Shown here one piece after another: positions 24,758-34,921 of a DNA stretch of 61,728 bases. The DNA comes from Mesobacillus persicus. GTDB lineage: Bacteria > Bacillota > Bacilli > Bacillales > Cytobacillaceae. Each line of letters begins with the position of its first letter. Positions within the stretch are counted from its first letter, which is position 1. Made by a program: the position numbers and the translations under genes. Under the pieces are notes generated by a model that made no database searches, was not told the DNA's origin, and saw only the letters and a program-made list of their open reading frames with translations. Where the stretch lies: contig NZ_FOBW01000020.1 of assembly GCF_900109925.1 (NCBI RefSeq), positions 1-61,728 of the forward strand, read 5' to 3'.

Positions 24758-24979
24758 TTACCCTTCTGTCTGCAAGTAAATCTCCCATGCTTCATCAAAA
24801 ATGGCCATACTCTCAAGGTATTGCCCATTAAACTCAAGGTAGGAGCTAACCTCATCATAATCCTCCGAGTTCTTTGGAAAGCTATGGTCTTCGTATGCGT
24901 TATTCGCAAATCGACTGATATCATCCTTTGGCTTCGGATGCCGATATTTCATTAAGAAATGATAAAAACTCTTGTACAT
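24758..24979 (-). CDS. yozE: YozE family protein (UPF0346), 73 aa
   Basis: A small helical sterile-alpha-motif-like protein conserved in Bacillales. The diagnostic stretches SFYHFLMKYRHPKPKDDISR and DEVSSYLEFNGQYLESM are present and the length is typical. GGAAGG precedes the ATG. The function is unknown. Confidence 0.9.
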   Translation of the reverse strand: MYKSFYHFLMKYRHPKPKDDISRFANNAYEDHSFPKNSEDYDEVSSYLEFNGQYLESMAIFDEAWEIYLQTEG

Positions 24980-25062
24980 ATTGAACGCCTTCCTATAGTT
25001 AAATGTTTGTCCTTAACTATAAACGAAAGCTCCGATTCAGTACAAGAGTTTTAGTTAGTTTT

Positions 25063-25842
25063 TTACCTATTCATGAACTCTGGTTTTCTTTTTTCAGTAA
25101 AGGCCGCTGTCCCCTCATTTTTATCTTCGGTTGCAAAGAGAACGGCCTGTGCAAGCTTTTCAATAATCAAACCTGTTTTTTGATCCGTTTCGAACCCAGA
25201 ATGAACTGCAAGCTTTGCCAATTTTACAGCAAGCGGACCTTTGGCTAAAATTTTCTCCGCTACTTCTACCGTCTTTTCTTCGAGTTCGTCCGGTGGAACA
25301 ACCTCCGACACTAAGCCAATTCGGTGGGCTTGTTCTCCATCAAGCATCTTCCCGGTAAGTATCATATCGAGCGCAATCCCTTTTCCTACCACTCTTGCCA
25401 GACGCTGGGTACCACCTGCTCCAGGAATGATGGATAAATTCAATTCAGGAAGTCCGAACTTTGCATTCGAGGATGCAACCCTAATATCACAAGAAAGCGC
25501 TAGTTCACATCCACCTCCAAGTGCAAACCCGTTTACCATCGCAATTGTAGGCTTATCGTACATTTCAATCTTATCGTAGACCTCTTGCATGCTGTTTGGA
25601 TTAAAAACATCGAGGAACGTTTTTTCCTTTAACTGGGCAATGTCCGCTCCTGCAGCAAACGACTTTGCCCCTTTTCCTGTAAAAACAACACATCCAACAG
25701 AATCATCTCGTTGCAGCAAATCGAGTGCACCTGCTATTTCCTGTAGCGTCTCCGTATTTAACGCGTTTCGAAGTTCAGGTCGATTAATCACAATATAAGC
25801 CAGTTTCCCATTTTGGGTGATTTCAATATTTTCAAACTTCAT
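25063..25842 (-). CDS. Enoyl-CoA hydratase, 259 aa
   Basis: A crotonase-fold enzyme that hydrates trans-2-enoyl-CoA to 3-hydroxyacyl-CoA. The oxyanion-hole segment [10 protein letters not shown] and the catalytic region [13 protein letters not shown] with [19 protein letters not shown] (two Glu residues) are intact. GAGGAG precedes the ATG at 25842; the frame starts 7 codons earlier at 25863, overlapping the thiolase stop. It is the last gene of the beta-oxidation operon. Confidence 0.9.
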   Translation of the reverse strand: MKFENIEITQNGKLAYIVINRPELRNALNTETLQEIAGALDLLQRDDSVGCVVFTGKGAKSFAAGADIAQLKEKTFLDVFNPNSMQEVYDKIEMYDKPTIAMVNGFALGGGCELALSCDIRVASSNAKFGLPELNLSIIPGAGGTQRLARVVGKGIALDMILTGKMLDGEQAHRIGLVSEVVPPDELEEKTVEVAEKILAKGPLAVKLAKLAVHSGFETDQKTGLIIEKLAQAVLFATEDKNEGTAAFTEKRKPEFMNR

Positions 25843-25859
25843 ACGCTCACAACTCCTCA

Positions 25860-27056
25860 TCACTCAATAATATTTTCAATCAAAATTGCCATTCCTTGGC
25901 CACCACCGACACAAAGTGTCGCAATTCCATATCGCTGTTTACGTCGCTTTAATTCATACAATAAAGTTGTTACGATTCGAGCACCAGTGGCTCCAACCGG
26001 ATGCCCAAGGGCAATTGCGCCACCATTAACATTGACTTTTTCTTGATCAAGGCCAAGTTCACGAATCACCGCTAAAGCTTGGGATGCAAAGGCTTCATTC
26101 AACTCAAATAAATCAATTTCTTCAATGCTTTTACCAGTACGTTCAAGCAACTTTTTCACAGCAGGAACTGGACCAATTCCCATAATTTCTGGTGATACCC
26201 CAACAGCTGCCCAATCGACGATTCGAGCTAACGGTTTTACCCCTTTTGCTTCGGCTGTTTCCGCTGTCATTAACACAACTGCAGCGGCACCATCATTACG
26301 GCCACATGCGTTACCAGCTGTTACGCTTCCACCTTTTCTGAATGCAGGCTTTAAGGTAGCTAGCTTTTCAATCGTCGTATCCGGGCGCGGGTGCTCATCC
26401 GTATCCACAACAGTTGAACCTTTTTTTGTTTTAACCTCAAACGGAGCAATTTCTTCCTTAAACTTCCCTTCCTCGATGGCCAAGCTTGCTCGACGCTGAC
26501 TTTCAATTGCAAACGCATCCTGGTCTTCGCGAGAAACCTGATATTTCTCGGCTACATTTTCTGCGGTTATCCCCATTCCAAGGCTATCACCGTAAATCTC
26601 TTTTGGCTGCTGCCCCGCTTCTGTATTAGAATCGACTAGATGGGTCCGGTCGCCACCAAACCTTGATCCGCGAAGATAAATGGGTGAACAACTCATGCTT
26701 TCTGTTCCACCTGCAACAACAACCTCCGCTTGACCTGATTGGATTTGTTGAACACCTGAGGCGATTGCCTGCATCCCCGAAGCACACAGTCGATTAATCG
26801 TAAACGCAGGAACAGTTTCAGGAATTCCCGCTCTTAAAGCTGCAACCCTCGCGACATTCGATGATTCCGTGCTCTGTCTTACCTCTCCTAAAATCACTTC
26901 GTTCACTTGATCACTCGAAATGTTCGCACGATTTACCGCTTCCTTGACAACGTGGCTCGCTAAAAACCCCGAGTTGATCTCCTTAAATGAGCCTCCGTAA
27001 CGACCGATTGGTGTACGGACCGCACTAACGATGACAATGTTATCCTTATTGACCAT
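25860..27056 (-). CDS. Acetyl-CoA C-acyltransferase (thiolase), 398 aa
   Basis: Thiolytic cleavage of 3-ketoacyl-CoA (or its reverse). The nucleophilic Cys91 is in [10 protein letters not shown], with [16 protein letters not shown] and the second Cys in [11 protein letters not shown] near the C-terminus. Full length. A short 18-bp spacer separates it from the acyl-CoA dehydrogenase upstream. Confidence 0.93.
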   Translation of the reverse strand: MVNKDNIVIVSAVRTPIGRYGGSFKEINSGFLASHVVKEAVNRANISSDQVNEVILGEVRQSTESSNVARVAALRAGIPETVPAFTINRLCASGMQAIASGVQQIQSGQAEVVVAGGTESMSCSPIYLRGSRFGGDRTHLVDSNTEAGQQPKEIYGDSLGMGITAENVAEKYQVSREDQDAFAIESQRRASLAIEEGKFKEEIAPFEVKTKKGSTVVDTDEHPRPDTTIEKLATLKPAFRKGGSVTAGNACGRNDGAAAVVLMTAETAEAKGVKPLARIVDWAAVGVSPEIMGIGPVPAVKKLLERTGKSIEEIDLFELNEAFASQALAVIRELGLDQEKVNVNGGAIALGHPVGATGARIVTTLLYELKRRKQRYGIATLCVGGGQGMAILIENIIE

Positions 27057-27074
27057 AAATCCTGCTCCCCTCTA

Positions 27075-28229
27075 TTAATCTAATTTATATTCCTTCTTCA
27101 ATTGACCAGCGATAATATTCTTTTGAATCTCAGACGTTCCTTCATAAATCCTCGTAATCCGCGCATCCCGGAAGAAACGCTCAATCGGATAATCTGAAAT
27201 ATAGCCAATACCTCCATGCACCTGAACAGCTTTATCGGCTACGCGGTTATAAACCTCAGAACCGTATAACTTTAACATCGCTGCCTCTTTGATCACTTTC
27301 ATTCCTTGGTCCACCATCCAAGCAACACGGTAAGTAAACGAACGCAGAGCTTCAATTTCCATCGCCATTTCAGCTAACATATGGCCAACTGCCTGGTGGT
27401 CAATGATTGGGACCCCAAATTGGACCCGTTCATTTGCATAAGTCGCCGACATATCAAGCAGCTTTTGGCATGAACCTAAATTCCTTGCTGCCAAACCAGC
27501 GCGACCATTGGCAAGGATTTTAAGGGCGTTGACATAACCTTGGCCCTCTACCCCTAGGACGTTTTCAACTGGAACCTCACAATCTTCCATAATTACTTCG
27601 GCCGAGTGTGACCCTCTTAACCCCATTTTCCGCTCAACAGCACCGACTTGGAAACCAGGAAAATCTTTTTCAATGATAAAAGAAGTAATCCCTTTTGACC
27701 CCTTCGATGGATCAGTTACAGCCATCACGGTAAAAACATCCGCCTCGGTCGCATTTGTAATATAATGCTTCGTTCCATTTAAAATATATTTATCGCCTTT
27801 TTTCACGGCAGTTGTTTTCAAATTCGTCGCATTTGATCCCGCTGCTGGTTCAGTTAAGGCAAACGCTCCAATCTTTTCCCCGGCAGCCATATCAGGGAGA
27901 TATTTACGCTTTTGTGCTTCATTGCCCATTTCAACAATACCGACAGTCCCAATTCCTGTATGGGCACCTATTAATGTCGTGAAACCGTTATGAGTTGCGC
28001 CAATCTCTTCATAAAGGGCACATTTGCCGACCATTCCGATCCCAAGGCCACCATATTCCTCTGGAATGCTTAAGCCAAACAAGCCCATTTCCTTGGACAT
28101 ATCGATAATTTTCTGTGGAATTTTATTTTCTTCTTCGATTTGCATCGCGACTGCTTCTACTTCCGTCTGAACGAAGTCACGGACACCTTTTTTCAAAAAT
28201 TCAATATCCTCGTCTAAGCGAAAATCCAT
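27075..28229 (-). CDS. Acyl-CoA dehydrogenase, 384 aa
   Basis: A FAD-dependent alpha,beta-dehydrogenase that passes electrons to EtfAB. Signatures: [15 protein letters not shown] (flavin/substrate region), [10 protein letters not shown], and the active-site Glu in [12 protein letters not shown] near the C-terminus. The length is that of short/medium-chain enzymes. It is about as similar in layout to the paralogue at 33447 as to other family members, suggesting different chain-length preference within one pathway. Confidence 0.92.
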   Translation of the reverse strand: MDFRLDEDIEFLKKGVRDFVQTEVEAVAMQIEEENKIPQKIIDMSKEMGLFGLSIPEEYGGLGIGMVGKCALYEEIGATHNGFTTLIGAHTGIGTVGIVEMGNEAQKRKYLPDMAAGEKIGAFALTEPAAGSNATNLKTTAVKKGDKYILNGTKHYITNATEADVFTVMAVTDPSKGSKGITSFIIEKDFPGFQVGAVERKMGLRGSHSAEVIMEDCEVPVENVLGVEGQGYVNALKILANGRAGLAARNLGSCQKLLDMSATYANERVQFGVPIIDHQAVGHMLAEMAMEIEALRSFTYRVAWMVDQGMKVIKEAAMLKLYGSEVYNRVADKAVQVHGGIGYISDYPIERFFRDARITRIYEGTSEIQKNIIAGQLKKEYKLD

Positions 28230-28240
28230 TATACATCCCC

Positions 28241-29089
28241 CTATTCACTATAGTTATAGAATCCTCTGCCACTCTTTTTCCCTAGCCACCCAGCCTTTAC
28301 GTATTTAACAAGGATTGGACATGGTCGGTATTTCTCGCCTAATGTTTTGTGAAGATATTCCATATTTCGAAGTCGAGTATCAAGTCCGACTAAATCAGCC
28401 AACTCTAGAGGACCCATTGGATGGTTAAGCCCAAGCTTCATCGCCTTATCGATGTCTTCAACGCTTCCGACGCCTTCCATTACCATGTTCATCGCTTCAT
28501 TCCCGATTAAACAGTTCATGCGGCTCACAGCGAATCCTGGGTATTCATTGATTTTCACACACTCTTTCCCAAGTGTCTTTCCAAATTCAAAGCTCTTTTG
28601 AATCGTTTCTTCTGAGGTTTCTAGACCACAAATCACTTCGATTAATTTCATCTTTGGAACAGGATTAAAGAAATGTAGGGCAATACATTGACTTGGTCTG
28701 TTCGTTTGCGCCGCAATTTCAGTTGGGCTCATCGTCGAAGTATTCGTCGCTAAGATGGCATGGGGCGGAGCAAACTGATCCAGTTGCTTAAAGATCTCGA
28801 TTTTTAAATCCATTAGTTCTAAAACTGCCTCAATAACTAGATCTGCCTCCTCGGCAGCTTCTTCTATGCTTGTTGTATATTGGATACGTTCTCTCGCAGC
28901 ATCAGCTTCCTCTACCGTCAATAGCCCCTTATCAACTGAACGTCCCAATTGTTTTTCAATATAGGTACGGCAGGTTTCTAATGAGCTTTCAGATATATCC
29001 TGAACCACGGTCAGAAATTCTGATGTCGCACAAGAGAACGCAATTCCTCGTCCCATCGTTCCAGACCCGATGACACTCACCTTTTCCAT
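28241..29089 (-). CDS. 3-hydroxyacyl-CoA (3-hydroxybutyryl-CoA) dehydrogenase, 282 aa
   Basis: NAD-binding Rossmann domain with VIGSGTMGRGIA at the N-terminus, HFFNPVPKMKLIEVI around the catalytic His, and the C-terminal helical domain with NHPMGPLELADLVGLD. It oxidises 3-hydroxyacyl-CoA. It is the second such gene in the operon (the first is at 30927). A small GC hairpin (CCCCG/CGGGG, 29122-29137) lies between etfA and this gene and might modulate downstream expression. Confidence 0.92.
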   Translation of the reverse strand: MEKVSVIGSGTMGRGIAFSCATSEFLTVVQDISESSLETCRTYIEKQLGRSVDKGLLTVEEADAARERIQYTTSIEEAAEEADLVIEAVLELMDLKIEIFKQLDQFAPPHAILATNTSTMSPTEIAAQTNRPSQCIALHFFNPVPKMKLIEVICGLETSEETIQKSFEFGKTLGKECVKINEYPGFAVSRMNCLIGNEAMNMVMEGVGSVEDIDKAMKLGLNHPMGPLELADLVGLDTRLRNMEYLHKTLGEKYRPCPILVKYVKAGWLGKKSGRGFYNYSE

Positions 29090-29147
29090 GTAAATCCCCC
29101 TTCTGATAAGCGGAATTAAGCCCCCGCCTAAACGGGGACTCTTCTTT

Positions 29148-30125
29148 TTATGCCTTTACTAGTAAACTTTTAAACTCTTCAACTAACAGTGGTACCACTT
29201 CAAATAAATCTCCAACAATCCCGTAGTCCGCTACTTTGAAAATATTCGCTTCAGGATCTTTATTAATTGCAACGATGACCTTTGAGTTAGACATACCCGC
29301 AAGATGCTGGATGGCTCCGGAAATTCCACAAGCGATATAGAGGTCTGGTGTAACCACCTTCCCTGTCTGCCCGATTTGTAGCGAGTAATCACAATACTCG
29401 GCGTCGCATGCTCCACGCGAGGCACCGACAGCTCCGCCTAGTAGATTAGCAAGCTCTTGTAGGGGTTCAAATCCTTCTTCACTCTTGACGCCACGCCCTC
29501 CAGCAACAATGACCTTTGCTTCAGAAAGATCCACTCCTTGAGTCGCTTTTTTCGCTACTTCCCGTACAATTGTGCGCAGGTCTTTGATTTCAGCAGAGAC
29601 TTCCGAAACCTCACCGGTACGTGAAGCATCTTTTTCTAATGGTGGAATGTTATTCGGACGAATCGTCGCAAAAATAACACCATCGGTAACAATTTTCTTT
29701 TCAAATGCTTTACCCGAATAGATTGGACGGGTAAAGACAACGTTTCCGCCCTCAACCTCTACGTTCACAGCGTCAGAAACAAGACCACAGCCTAGTTTGC
29801 TTGCAATTTTAGGAGATAAATCTTTTCCAAGGGCTGTATGACCAAAAAGAATTGCTTCTGGATTTTCTTGTTCCACAACTGCTAACAAGGCTTGTGCATA
29901 TCCGTCAGACGTATAGCCAGCTAATTTCTCGTCTTCAACAACGACAGCCCGGTCTGCACCCGCAACAATCATTTCTTGAGCTAAATCTTTAACAGCAGAC
30001 CCTAGAAGGACAGCAACAACTTCTCCGTCTTCTGCAATTTTTCTTGCGGCTGCTACTCCCTCAAAAGATACGTTCCTTAATGCTCCATCACGTACTTCAC
30101 CTAAAACTGTAACTTTTTTCCCCAT
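29148..30125 (-). CDS. etfA: Electron transfer flavoprotein, alpha subunit
   Basis: EtfA carries the FAD that accepts electrons from acyl-CoA dehydrogenases. The C-terminal FAD domain shows [52 protein letters not shown] and [16 protein letters not shown], all diagnostic. Length 325 aa is normal. It lies 16 bp behind etfB. Confidence 0.96.
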   Translation of the reverse strand: MGKKVTVLGEVRDGALRNVSFEGVAAARKIAEDGEVVAVLLGSAVKDLAQEMIVAGADRAVVVEDEKLAGYTSDGYAQALLAVVEQENPEAILFGHTALGKDLSPKIASKLGCGLVSDAVNVEVEGGNVVFTRPIYSGKAFEKKIVTDGVIFATIRPNNIPPLEKDASRTGEVSEVSAEIKDLRTIVREVAKKATQGVDLSEAKVIVAGGRGVKSEEGFEPLQELANLLGGAVGASRGACDAEYCDYSLQIGQTGKVVTPDLYIACGISGAIQHLAGMSNSKVIVAINKDPEANIFKVADYGIVGDLFEVVPLLVEEFKSLLVKA

Positions 30126-30141
30126 TATACTTTATCCCCCT

Positions 30142-30915
30142 TTAAATAACTTTTGCTTCTTTATGAAGTAGGTTCACAAGTTCTTTTACCTGTGCATCAA
30201 GCTCTCCTTCAAGAACACGACCTGCTTCTTTTGTTGGTGGAAGGAAGATTTCGACCACCTTTGTTTTTGCTTCAACATCGTCTTCATCAAGATCCAAATC
30301 ATCTAGCTCTAACTCTTCAAGTGGCTTTTTCTTTGCCTTCATAATCCCAGGAAGGGAAGGGTAACGTGGTTCATTCAACCCTTGTTGTGCAGTTACGAGT
30401 ACTGGTAACTTCGTTTCAATCGTTTCAGAGTCCCCTTCCACATCGCGCACAACTGTAACTGTTTCTCCTGAGATTTCTAGATTTGTAATCGTTGTTACGT
30501 ATGGAATATCTAATAGATCGGCAACACGCGGTCCAACTTGACCACTGCCACTATCAATCGCGACGTTTCCAGCGAGAATGATGTCTGCTTCTTTGTCCTT
30601 TAGGTATTCGGCTAGAATTTTAGCGGTCGTGAATTGGTCTCCTGATTCGAGATCGTCTTCTGTATTGATTAATACCGCTTTGTCCGCGCCCATCGCTAAA
30701 GCTGTGCGGAGTTGTTTTTCTGCTTCTTCATTGCCAACCGTTACGACCGTTACTTCACCGCCATGGTTATCGCGAAGTTGGATCGCTTCTTCGACCGCAT
30801 ACTCGTCATAAGGATTGATAATAAATTCAGCGCCCTCTTCATTGATTGCACCTTTGGCGATTGTAATTTTTTCTTCTGTATCAAATGTCCTTTTTAATAA
30901 AACAAAAATGTTCAT
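30142..30915 (-). CDS. etfB: Electron transfer flavoprotein, beta subunit
   Basis: EtfB pairs with EtfA. The NPYDEYAVEEAIQLRD motif, GADKAVLI, AGNVAIDSGSGQVGP and TAQQGLNEPRYPSLPGIMKA are conserved in the family. AGGAGG precedes the ATG. The Asp/Glu-rich stretch near residues 200-215 is a normal linker. Confidence 0.96.
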   Translation of the reverse strand: MNIFVLLKRTFDTEEKITIAKGAINEEGAEFIINPYDEYAVEEAIQLRDNHGGEVTVVTVGNEEAEKQLRTALAMGADKAVLINTEDDLESGDQFTTAKILAEYLKDKEADIILAGNVAIDSGSGQVGPRVADLLDIPYVTTITNLEISGETVTVVRDVEGDSETIETKLPVLVTAQQGLNEPRYPSLPGIMKAKKKPLEELELDDLDLDEDDVEAKTKVVEIFLPPTKEAGRVLEGELDAQVKELVNLLHKEAKVI

Positions 30916-30926
30916 CTTTTTTCCTC

Positions 30927-31808
30927 CTAAACTTTTGCTGGTGCAGAATCGTACGTATAGAATCCTTTGCCTGTTTTTCTCCCAAGCTCGCCTTTTTCAA
31001 CCTTTTCTTGAACGATTTTAGCTGGCTTATCTTTCTCATCTCCAGATTCTTGATACCGTTGCATGCGAACAAGATAATTGACATCAATTCCAGTTAAATC
31101 CATTAATGCAAATGGTCCAATCGGGTGATTAAGCGCTTTTTTACAAACGATATCAATGTCTTCATGACTAGCAATGCCGTTTTCAAGTAAATACACCGCT
31201 TCATCCATTAGTTTTCCGAGAATCCGGTTGGCTACAAATCCGGAAATCTCTTTGTTTAGTAAAACCGGATACTTATCGATTGATTTGACAAACGCCATTG
31301 CCATTTCCGCCGTTTCTGCCGATGTATGTGGTCCACGAACGACTTCAACTAATTCCATCACAAGAGCCGGGTTAAAAAAGTGGACATTGCAGACTTGCTC
31401 TGGTCGATTCGTCGCATCCGCAAGCTTCGAGCTAACAATGGTCGAGCTATTTGTTGCAAGAATCGCATGCTTCGGTGTAAACCGATCAAGCTTTTCAAAT
31501 AGGTCTCTTTTAATCTCCAATTTCTCTACAATAGCCTCAATCACAAAATCCGTCTGTTTTAAATCCTCTAAAGCGGTGGTAAACCTAATTTTTTCAAACG
31601 CGGCACAGACTTCTTCTCGAGTTAATCGCCCTTTTTGGACCCTTTTCTCCATTTGCTCATCGAGAATTTTCCTTCCATTTACTAGACTTTCGGCGCTCAC
31701 GTCTTGAAGCACAACCGAGTAGCCCGCCATTGCACAAACCATCGCAATCTGCGCACCCATTGTACCCGCGCCGATTACAGCGACTTCATTTATGTTCTCA
31801 ATCGGCAT
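30927..31808 (-). CDS. 3-hydroxyacyl-CoA dehydrogenase, 293 aa
   Basis: Rossmann motif VIGAGTMGAQIAMVCAMAGY, catalytic HFFNPALVMELVEVVRG and C-terminal NHPIGPFALMDLTGIDVNYL. It overlaps the acyl-CoA ligase stop by 11 bp. It is paralogous to 28241-29089, and the two may differ in chain length or in a branched-substrate step. Confidence 0.92.
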   Translation of the reverse strand: MPIENINEVAVIGAGTMGAQIAMVCAMAGYSVVLQDVSAESLVNGRKILDEQMEKRVQKGRLTREEVCAAFEKIRFTTALEDLKQTDFVIEAIVEKLEIKRDLFEKLDRFTPKHAILATNSSTIVSSKLADATNRPEQVCNVHFFNPALVMELVEVVRGPHTSAETAEMAMAFVKSIDKYPVLLNKEISGFVANRILGKLMDEAVYLLENGIASHEDIDIVCKKALNHPIGPFALMDLTGIDVNYLVRMQRYQESGDEKDKPAKIVQEKVEKGELGRKTGKGFYTYDSAPAKV

Positions 31809-33420
31809 TTTTATTTGCCTCCTTCTCTAATTCTTCTTTTACAAGCAGGCGTTTTAGTAGTTTACCGACTGTATTCCTTGGTAAAGACTCTCTGATTTCA
31901 AATGACTTTGGAACCTTATAAGGGGTTAATTTCGAATAGCAATAACCCTTTAGCTCATCTAAGTCAATTTGACTTCCCTTTTTCGGAACGACATATGCCT
32001 TAACGATTTCACCATGCTTCTCGTGAGGTATTCCTGCTACCGCAGCCTCTTGGATGTCAGGATATTCATATAAGACACCTTCAATTTCTTGAGGGTAAAT
32101 ATTAAAACCGCCAACAATAATCATTTCCTTTTTCCGGCCAACGATATAGAAATAACCATCATCATCCATCATCGCAAGGTCACCCGTATGAAGCCAACCA
32201 TTCTGTAAGCTAGCTTTCGTCTCTTCCTCGTTTCTCCAGTACCCTTTCATTACTTGAGGTCCTTTAATTAATAATTCACCAACTGATTTCGTGCCCAATT
32301 CATTTCCCTGATCGTCGATAATTTTACAATCTGTATCTGGCATTGGAATCCCGATACTTCCAACCTTTCTTGCTGCAAACGGCGGATTTCTGTGTGTTGT
32401 TGGTGACGCTTCTGATAATCCAAATCCTTCACCAATACTTGCTCCTGTCAACTCTTCAAACCGCTTTAACACTTCAACAGGAAGAGGTGCCGATCCAGAC
32501 GTACAAGTTTTAAAGGAGTCTAAGCCGTATTCCTTGACCTTTGGATGGTGAAGAAAAGCAATATACATTTGCGGAACGCCCGGAAAGAAAGTAGGTTGAT
32601 ATTTTTTAATTTTCTCCAACACATCAGTCACATCGAACTTTCGAATCAAGAGAAGCCTAGCTCCGATATAGATACCTAGATTCATCCCGCTCGTCATCGC
32701 GTAAACATGGTATAAAGGCGTTGCGGCAAGAACGGTTTCTTCCCCTTTAACCATAATGTCCCCATACATTGCATGGCTTTGAACTACATTGGATACAAGA
32801 TTATAGTGGGTTAGCATTGCGCCTTTCATTTTTCCAGTTGTACCACCCGTGTACTGAATAACAGCAACATCTTCATGAACATCCAATCTTGCGCACTCCT
32901 TTAAAGGAGTGGAAAACAAGATTAGCTCATCCAAACTCTTAAACTCGTTGGAACCCCAAGACTCAATTTGGGAACCGACTAGGTATTTGAACCCATATAT
33001 CTCATGCACTTCTTCAATCGTCTTCCGTGCTACAGGGTCCCCAACTATATAGGAAACAGTAGAATCATTGACAATTTGTAATAGCTCCCGAGGTGTGTAC
33101 ATTGGGTTGATTTGAACAACAGTTAGCCCCAACGCTTGAGTCGCATAATAGCAAATGACATAATCTGGGTGGTTAGCAAGCATCAATCCGATCCGTTCGC
33201 CCTTTTGAAAACCGAGTTGCTTCCAAGCTCCAGCAAGAAGGTCTACCTGTTCCTTTAACTGACGATAACTTGTTTTTTCGTCATCATAAATGATTGCGGT
33301 CTTATCGCCGTAATCCGCTACGGCTTGTTCAAGCATCTGATAAAGCGAAATCTCAGGAATCATTAGATTATTTATTTCTTTGTAATATTTCGTCCAAGGC
33401 CGATTTTCTACATTTTGCAA
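31798..33420 (-). CDS. Long-chain fatty acid--CoA ligase, about 540 aa
   Basis: An ANL-superfamily AMP-forming ligase that activates fatty acids. Signatures: VIQYTGGTTGKMKGAMLTH (P-loop, about residue 190), GFGLSEASPTTH, WLHTGDLAMMDDDGYFYIVG and a C-terminal Lys in LPRNTVGKLLKR. A TTG at 33420 with GAGGTGG 6 nt upstream is preferred; a GTG at 33435 overlaps that site. ENRPWTKYY soon after the start matches the family. Confidence 0.9.
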   Translation of the reverse strand: MQNVENRPWTKYYKEINNLMIPEISLYQMLEQAVADYGDKTAIIYDDEKTSYRQLKEQVDLLAGAWKQLGFQKGERIGLMLANHPDYVICYYATQALGLTVVQINPMYTPRELLQIVNDSTVSYIVGDPVARKTIEEVHEIYGFKYLVGSQIESWGSNEFKSLDELILFSTPLKECARLDVHEDVAVIQYTGGTTGKMKGAMLTHYNLVSNVVQSHAMYGDIMVKGEETVLAATPLYHVYAMTSGMNLGIYIGARLLLIRKFDVTDVLEKIKKYQPTFFPGVPQMYIAFLHHPKVKEYGLDSFKTCTSGSAPLPVEVLKRFEELTGASIGEGFGLSEASPTTHRNPPFAARKVGSIGIPMPDTDCKIIDDQGNELGTKSVGELLIKGPQVMKGYWRNEEETKASLQNGWLHTGDLAMMDDDGYFYIVGRKKEMIIVGGFNIYPQEIEGVLYEYPDIQEAAVAGIPHEKHGEIVKAYVVPKKGSQIDLDELKGYCYSKLTPYKVPKSFEIRESLPRNTVGKLLKRLLVKEELEKEANKNAD

Positions 33421-33446
33421 TCGCTTCCACCTCACTTAAAAATAGT

Positions 33447-34595
33447 TTAATTCTCTTCTAAAACTCGTCTTGCGATGATTAATCGTTGAATCTCATTTGT
33501 TCCTTCATAAATCTTCGTAATCCGTGCATCACGGTAAAAACGTTCGACTGGATAATCAGAAACATAGCCCATACCACCATGAATTTGAACAGCCTTATCT
33601 GCCACACGGTTGAATACTTCAGAGGCGAATAATTTTGCCATGGAAGCCTCTTTAATAACCGTTTTGCCTTCATCAATCATATTGGCCGCTTTTAACGTCA
33701 GCATTCTAGCTGCTTCCGTTTCCGTTGCCATATCGGCTAGCATCCATTGAATCGCTTGGTTATCAGCAATAGGCTTACCGAACTGAACTCTTTCCTTTGC
33801 ATAGGACGCTGATAATTCAATTAATTTATCGCAGGAACCAACTGCACGTGCTGCAAGTCCTACACGCCCTTCACCGAGAATCTTCAGCGCGTTCATATAG
33901 CCCATACCAACTTCACCAATGACGTTTTCCTCAGGTACGATACAATCTTCAAAAATCAGTTGAGCAGTATAGGAACCTCTCAATCCCATTTTTTTATCTT
34001 TCTTGCCAATAGTAAAACCCGGGAAATCCTTTTCAACTAAAAATGCTGTAATCCCACCTTTTGCACCTTTCGCCTTGTCTGTTAAAGCAAAAACAGTAAA
34101 CACATCAGCAACAGGAGCATTTGTAATAAAATGCTTCGTGCCATTTAAGATCCAATTGTTGCCCACTTTTTCCGCACGAGTAGCCAAATTCGTCGCATCT
34201 GAGCCAGCTCCTGGTTCAGAAAGGGCAAATGCACCGATTTTGCGTCCAGCTGCCATATCCGGTAAGTATTTTTGTTTTAAATAATCTGAAGCTAGCTTAA
34301 CTAGGCCTGTGCTGCCAATCCCCGTATGTGCACTTATGAGACTGACAAAGCCATTATGAGTCCGACCCAATTGTTCTAAGACGACAGCTTTCCCGACTGC
34401 ATTTAAACCAATCCCACCGTATTCCTCTGGAATGCTGATTCCAAACAAACCTAGATCCTTCGCTTGTTCAACTAAATGCTGAGGTAGCATGTCCTCATCT
34501 TCAATTTGTTGTGAATAAGGGTCAACTTCCTTGTCAGCAAAGTTTTTAACCATTTGCTTCATTTGTTCAATTTCCTGTGGCAAAGTTACAAACAT
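33447..34595 (-). CDS. Acyl-CoA dehydrogenase, 382 aa (first gene of the operon)
   Basis: Same family as 27075-28229, with LSEPGAGSDATNLATRAEKV, GLRGSYTAQLIFEDC and the catalytic Glu in KIYEGTNEIQRL. AGGAGG precedes the ATG. It is the promoter-proximal gene, 39 bp downstream of a strong -24/-12 promoter, and starts a run of nine tightly packed genes ending at 25063. Confidence 0.92.
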   Translation of the reverse strand: MFVTLPQEIEQMKQMVKNFADKEVDPYSQQIEDEDMLPQHLVEQAKDLGLFGISIPEEYGGIGLNAVGKAVVLEQLGRTHNGFVSLISAHTGIGSTGLVKLASDYLKQKYLPDMAAGRKIGAFALSEPGAGSDATNLATRAEKVGNNWILNGTKHFITNAPVADVFTVFALTDKAKGAKGGITAFLVEKDFPGFTIGKKDKKMGLRGSYTAQLIFEDCIVPEENVIGEVGMGYMNALKILGEGRVGLAARAVGSCDKLIELSASYAKERVQFGKPIADNQAIQWMLADMATETEAARMLTLKAANMIDEGKTVIKEASMAKLFASEVFNRVADKAVQIHGGMGYVSDYPVERFYRDARITKIYEGTNEIQRLIIARRVLEEN

Positions 34596-34634
34596 GGCAG
34601 ATTGCCTCCTTTAATTTTATCTATCAGTTATTAA

Positions 34635-34651
34635 TGCAAGATGCGTGCCAA
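34635..34651 (-). promoter_or_regulatory. Sigma-54 (-24/-12) promoter of the beta-oxidation operon
   Basis: The minus strand reads TTGGCACGCATCTTGCA, a full match to the sigma-54 consensus (GG at -24, GC at -12, correct 10-bp spacing). It lies 39 bp before the first acyl-CoA dehydrogenase start codon, and a sigma-54 activator gene lies directly upstream. Confidence 0.93.
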
Positions 34652-34759
34652 TATTAAAAAGCCATCTATATCAACAATGCCAAGCGAAGCAGTAGAAGGT
34701 TTGATTCATTTTTGAATTTTTTTGGAGTGAATTTTATGAGAAAACACGTTTTAACATAG

Positions 34760-34795
34760 GATTCACTATTGAATCAAATAATTCACATTTGAATC
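34760..34795. promoter_or_regulatory. Probable upstream activator sites for the sigma-54 regulator
   Basis: Two adjacent dyads, GATTCActatTGAATC (34760-34775) and ATTCACATTTGAAT (from 34781), about 110-145 bp upstream of the -24 element. Position and repetition fit binding sites of the adjacent activator; binding is inferred. Confidence 0.6.
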
Positions 34796-34851
34796 GCACA
34801 AACATCAGGGTCAAACAACTGTGGTTTTTCAAAATCCTGATATCATGAAAA

Positions 34852-34879
34852 AAACCACTTTTACAAAAAAAGTGGGTTT
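34852..34879 (-). terminator. Intrinsic terminator of the sigma-54 regulator gene
   Basis: AAACCCACTTTT/AAAAGTGGTTT stem followed by a T-run on the minus strand. It separates the regulator transcript from the operon it controls. Confidence 0.8.
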
Positions 34880-34921
34880 CCCTGCTAACCTATTAGGTTC
34901 TCTACTCAAAACGAGTATTAT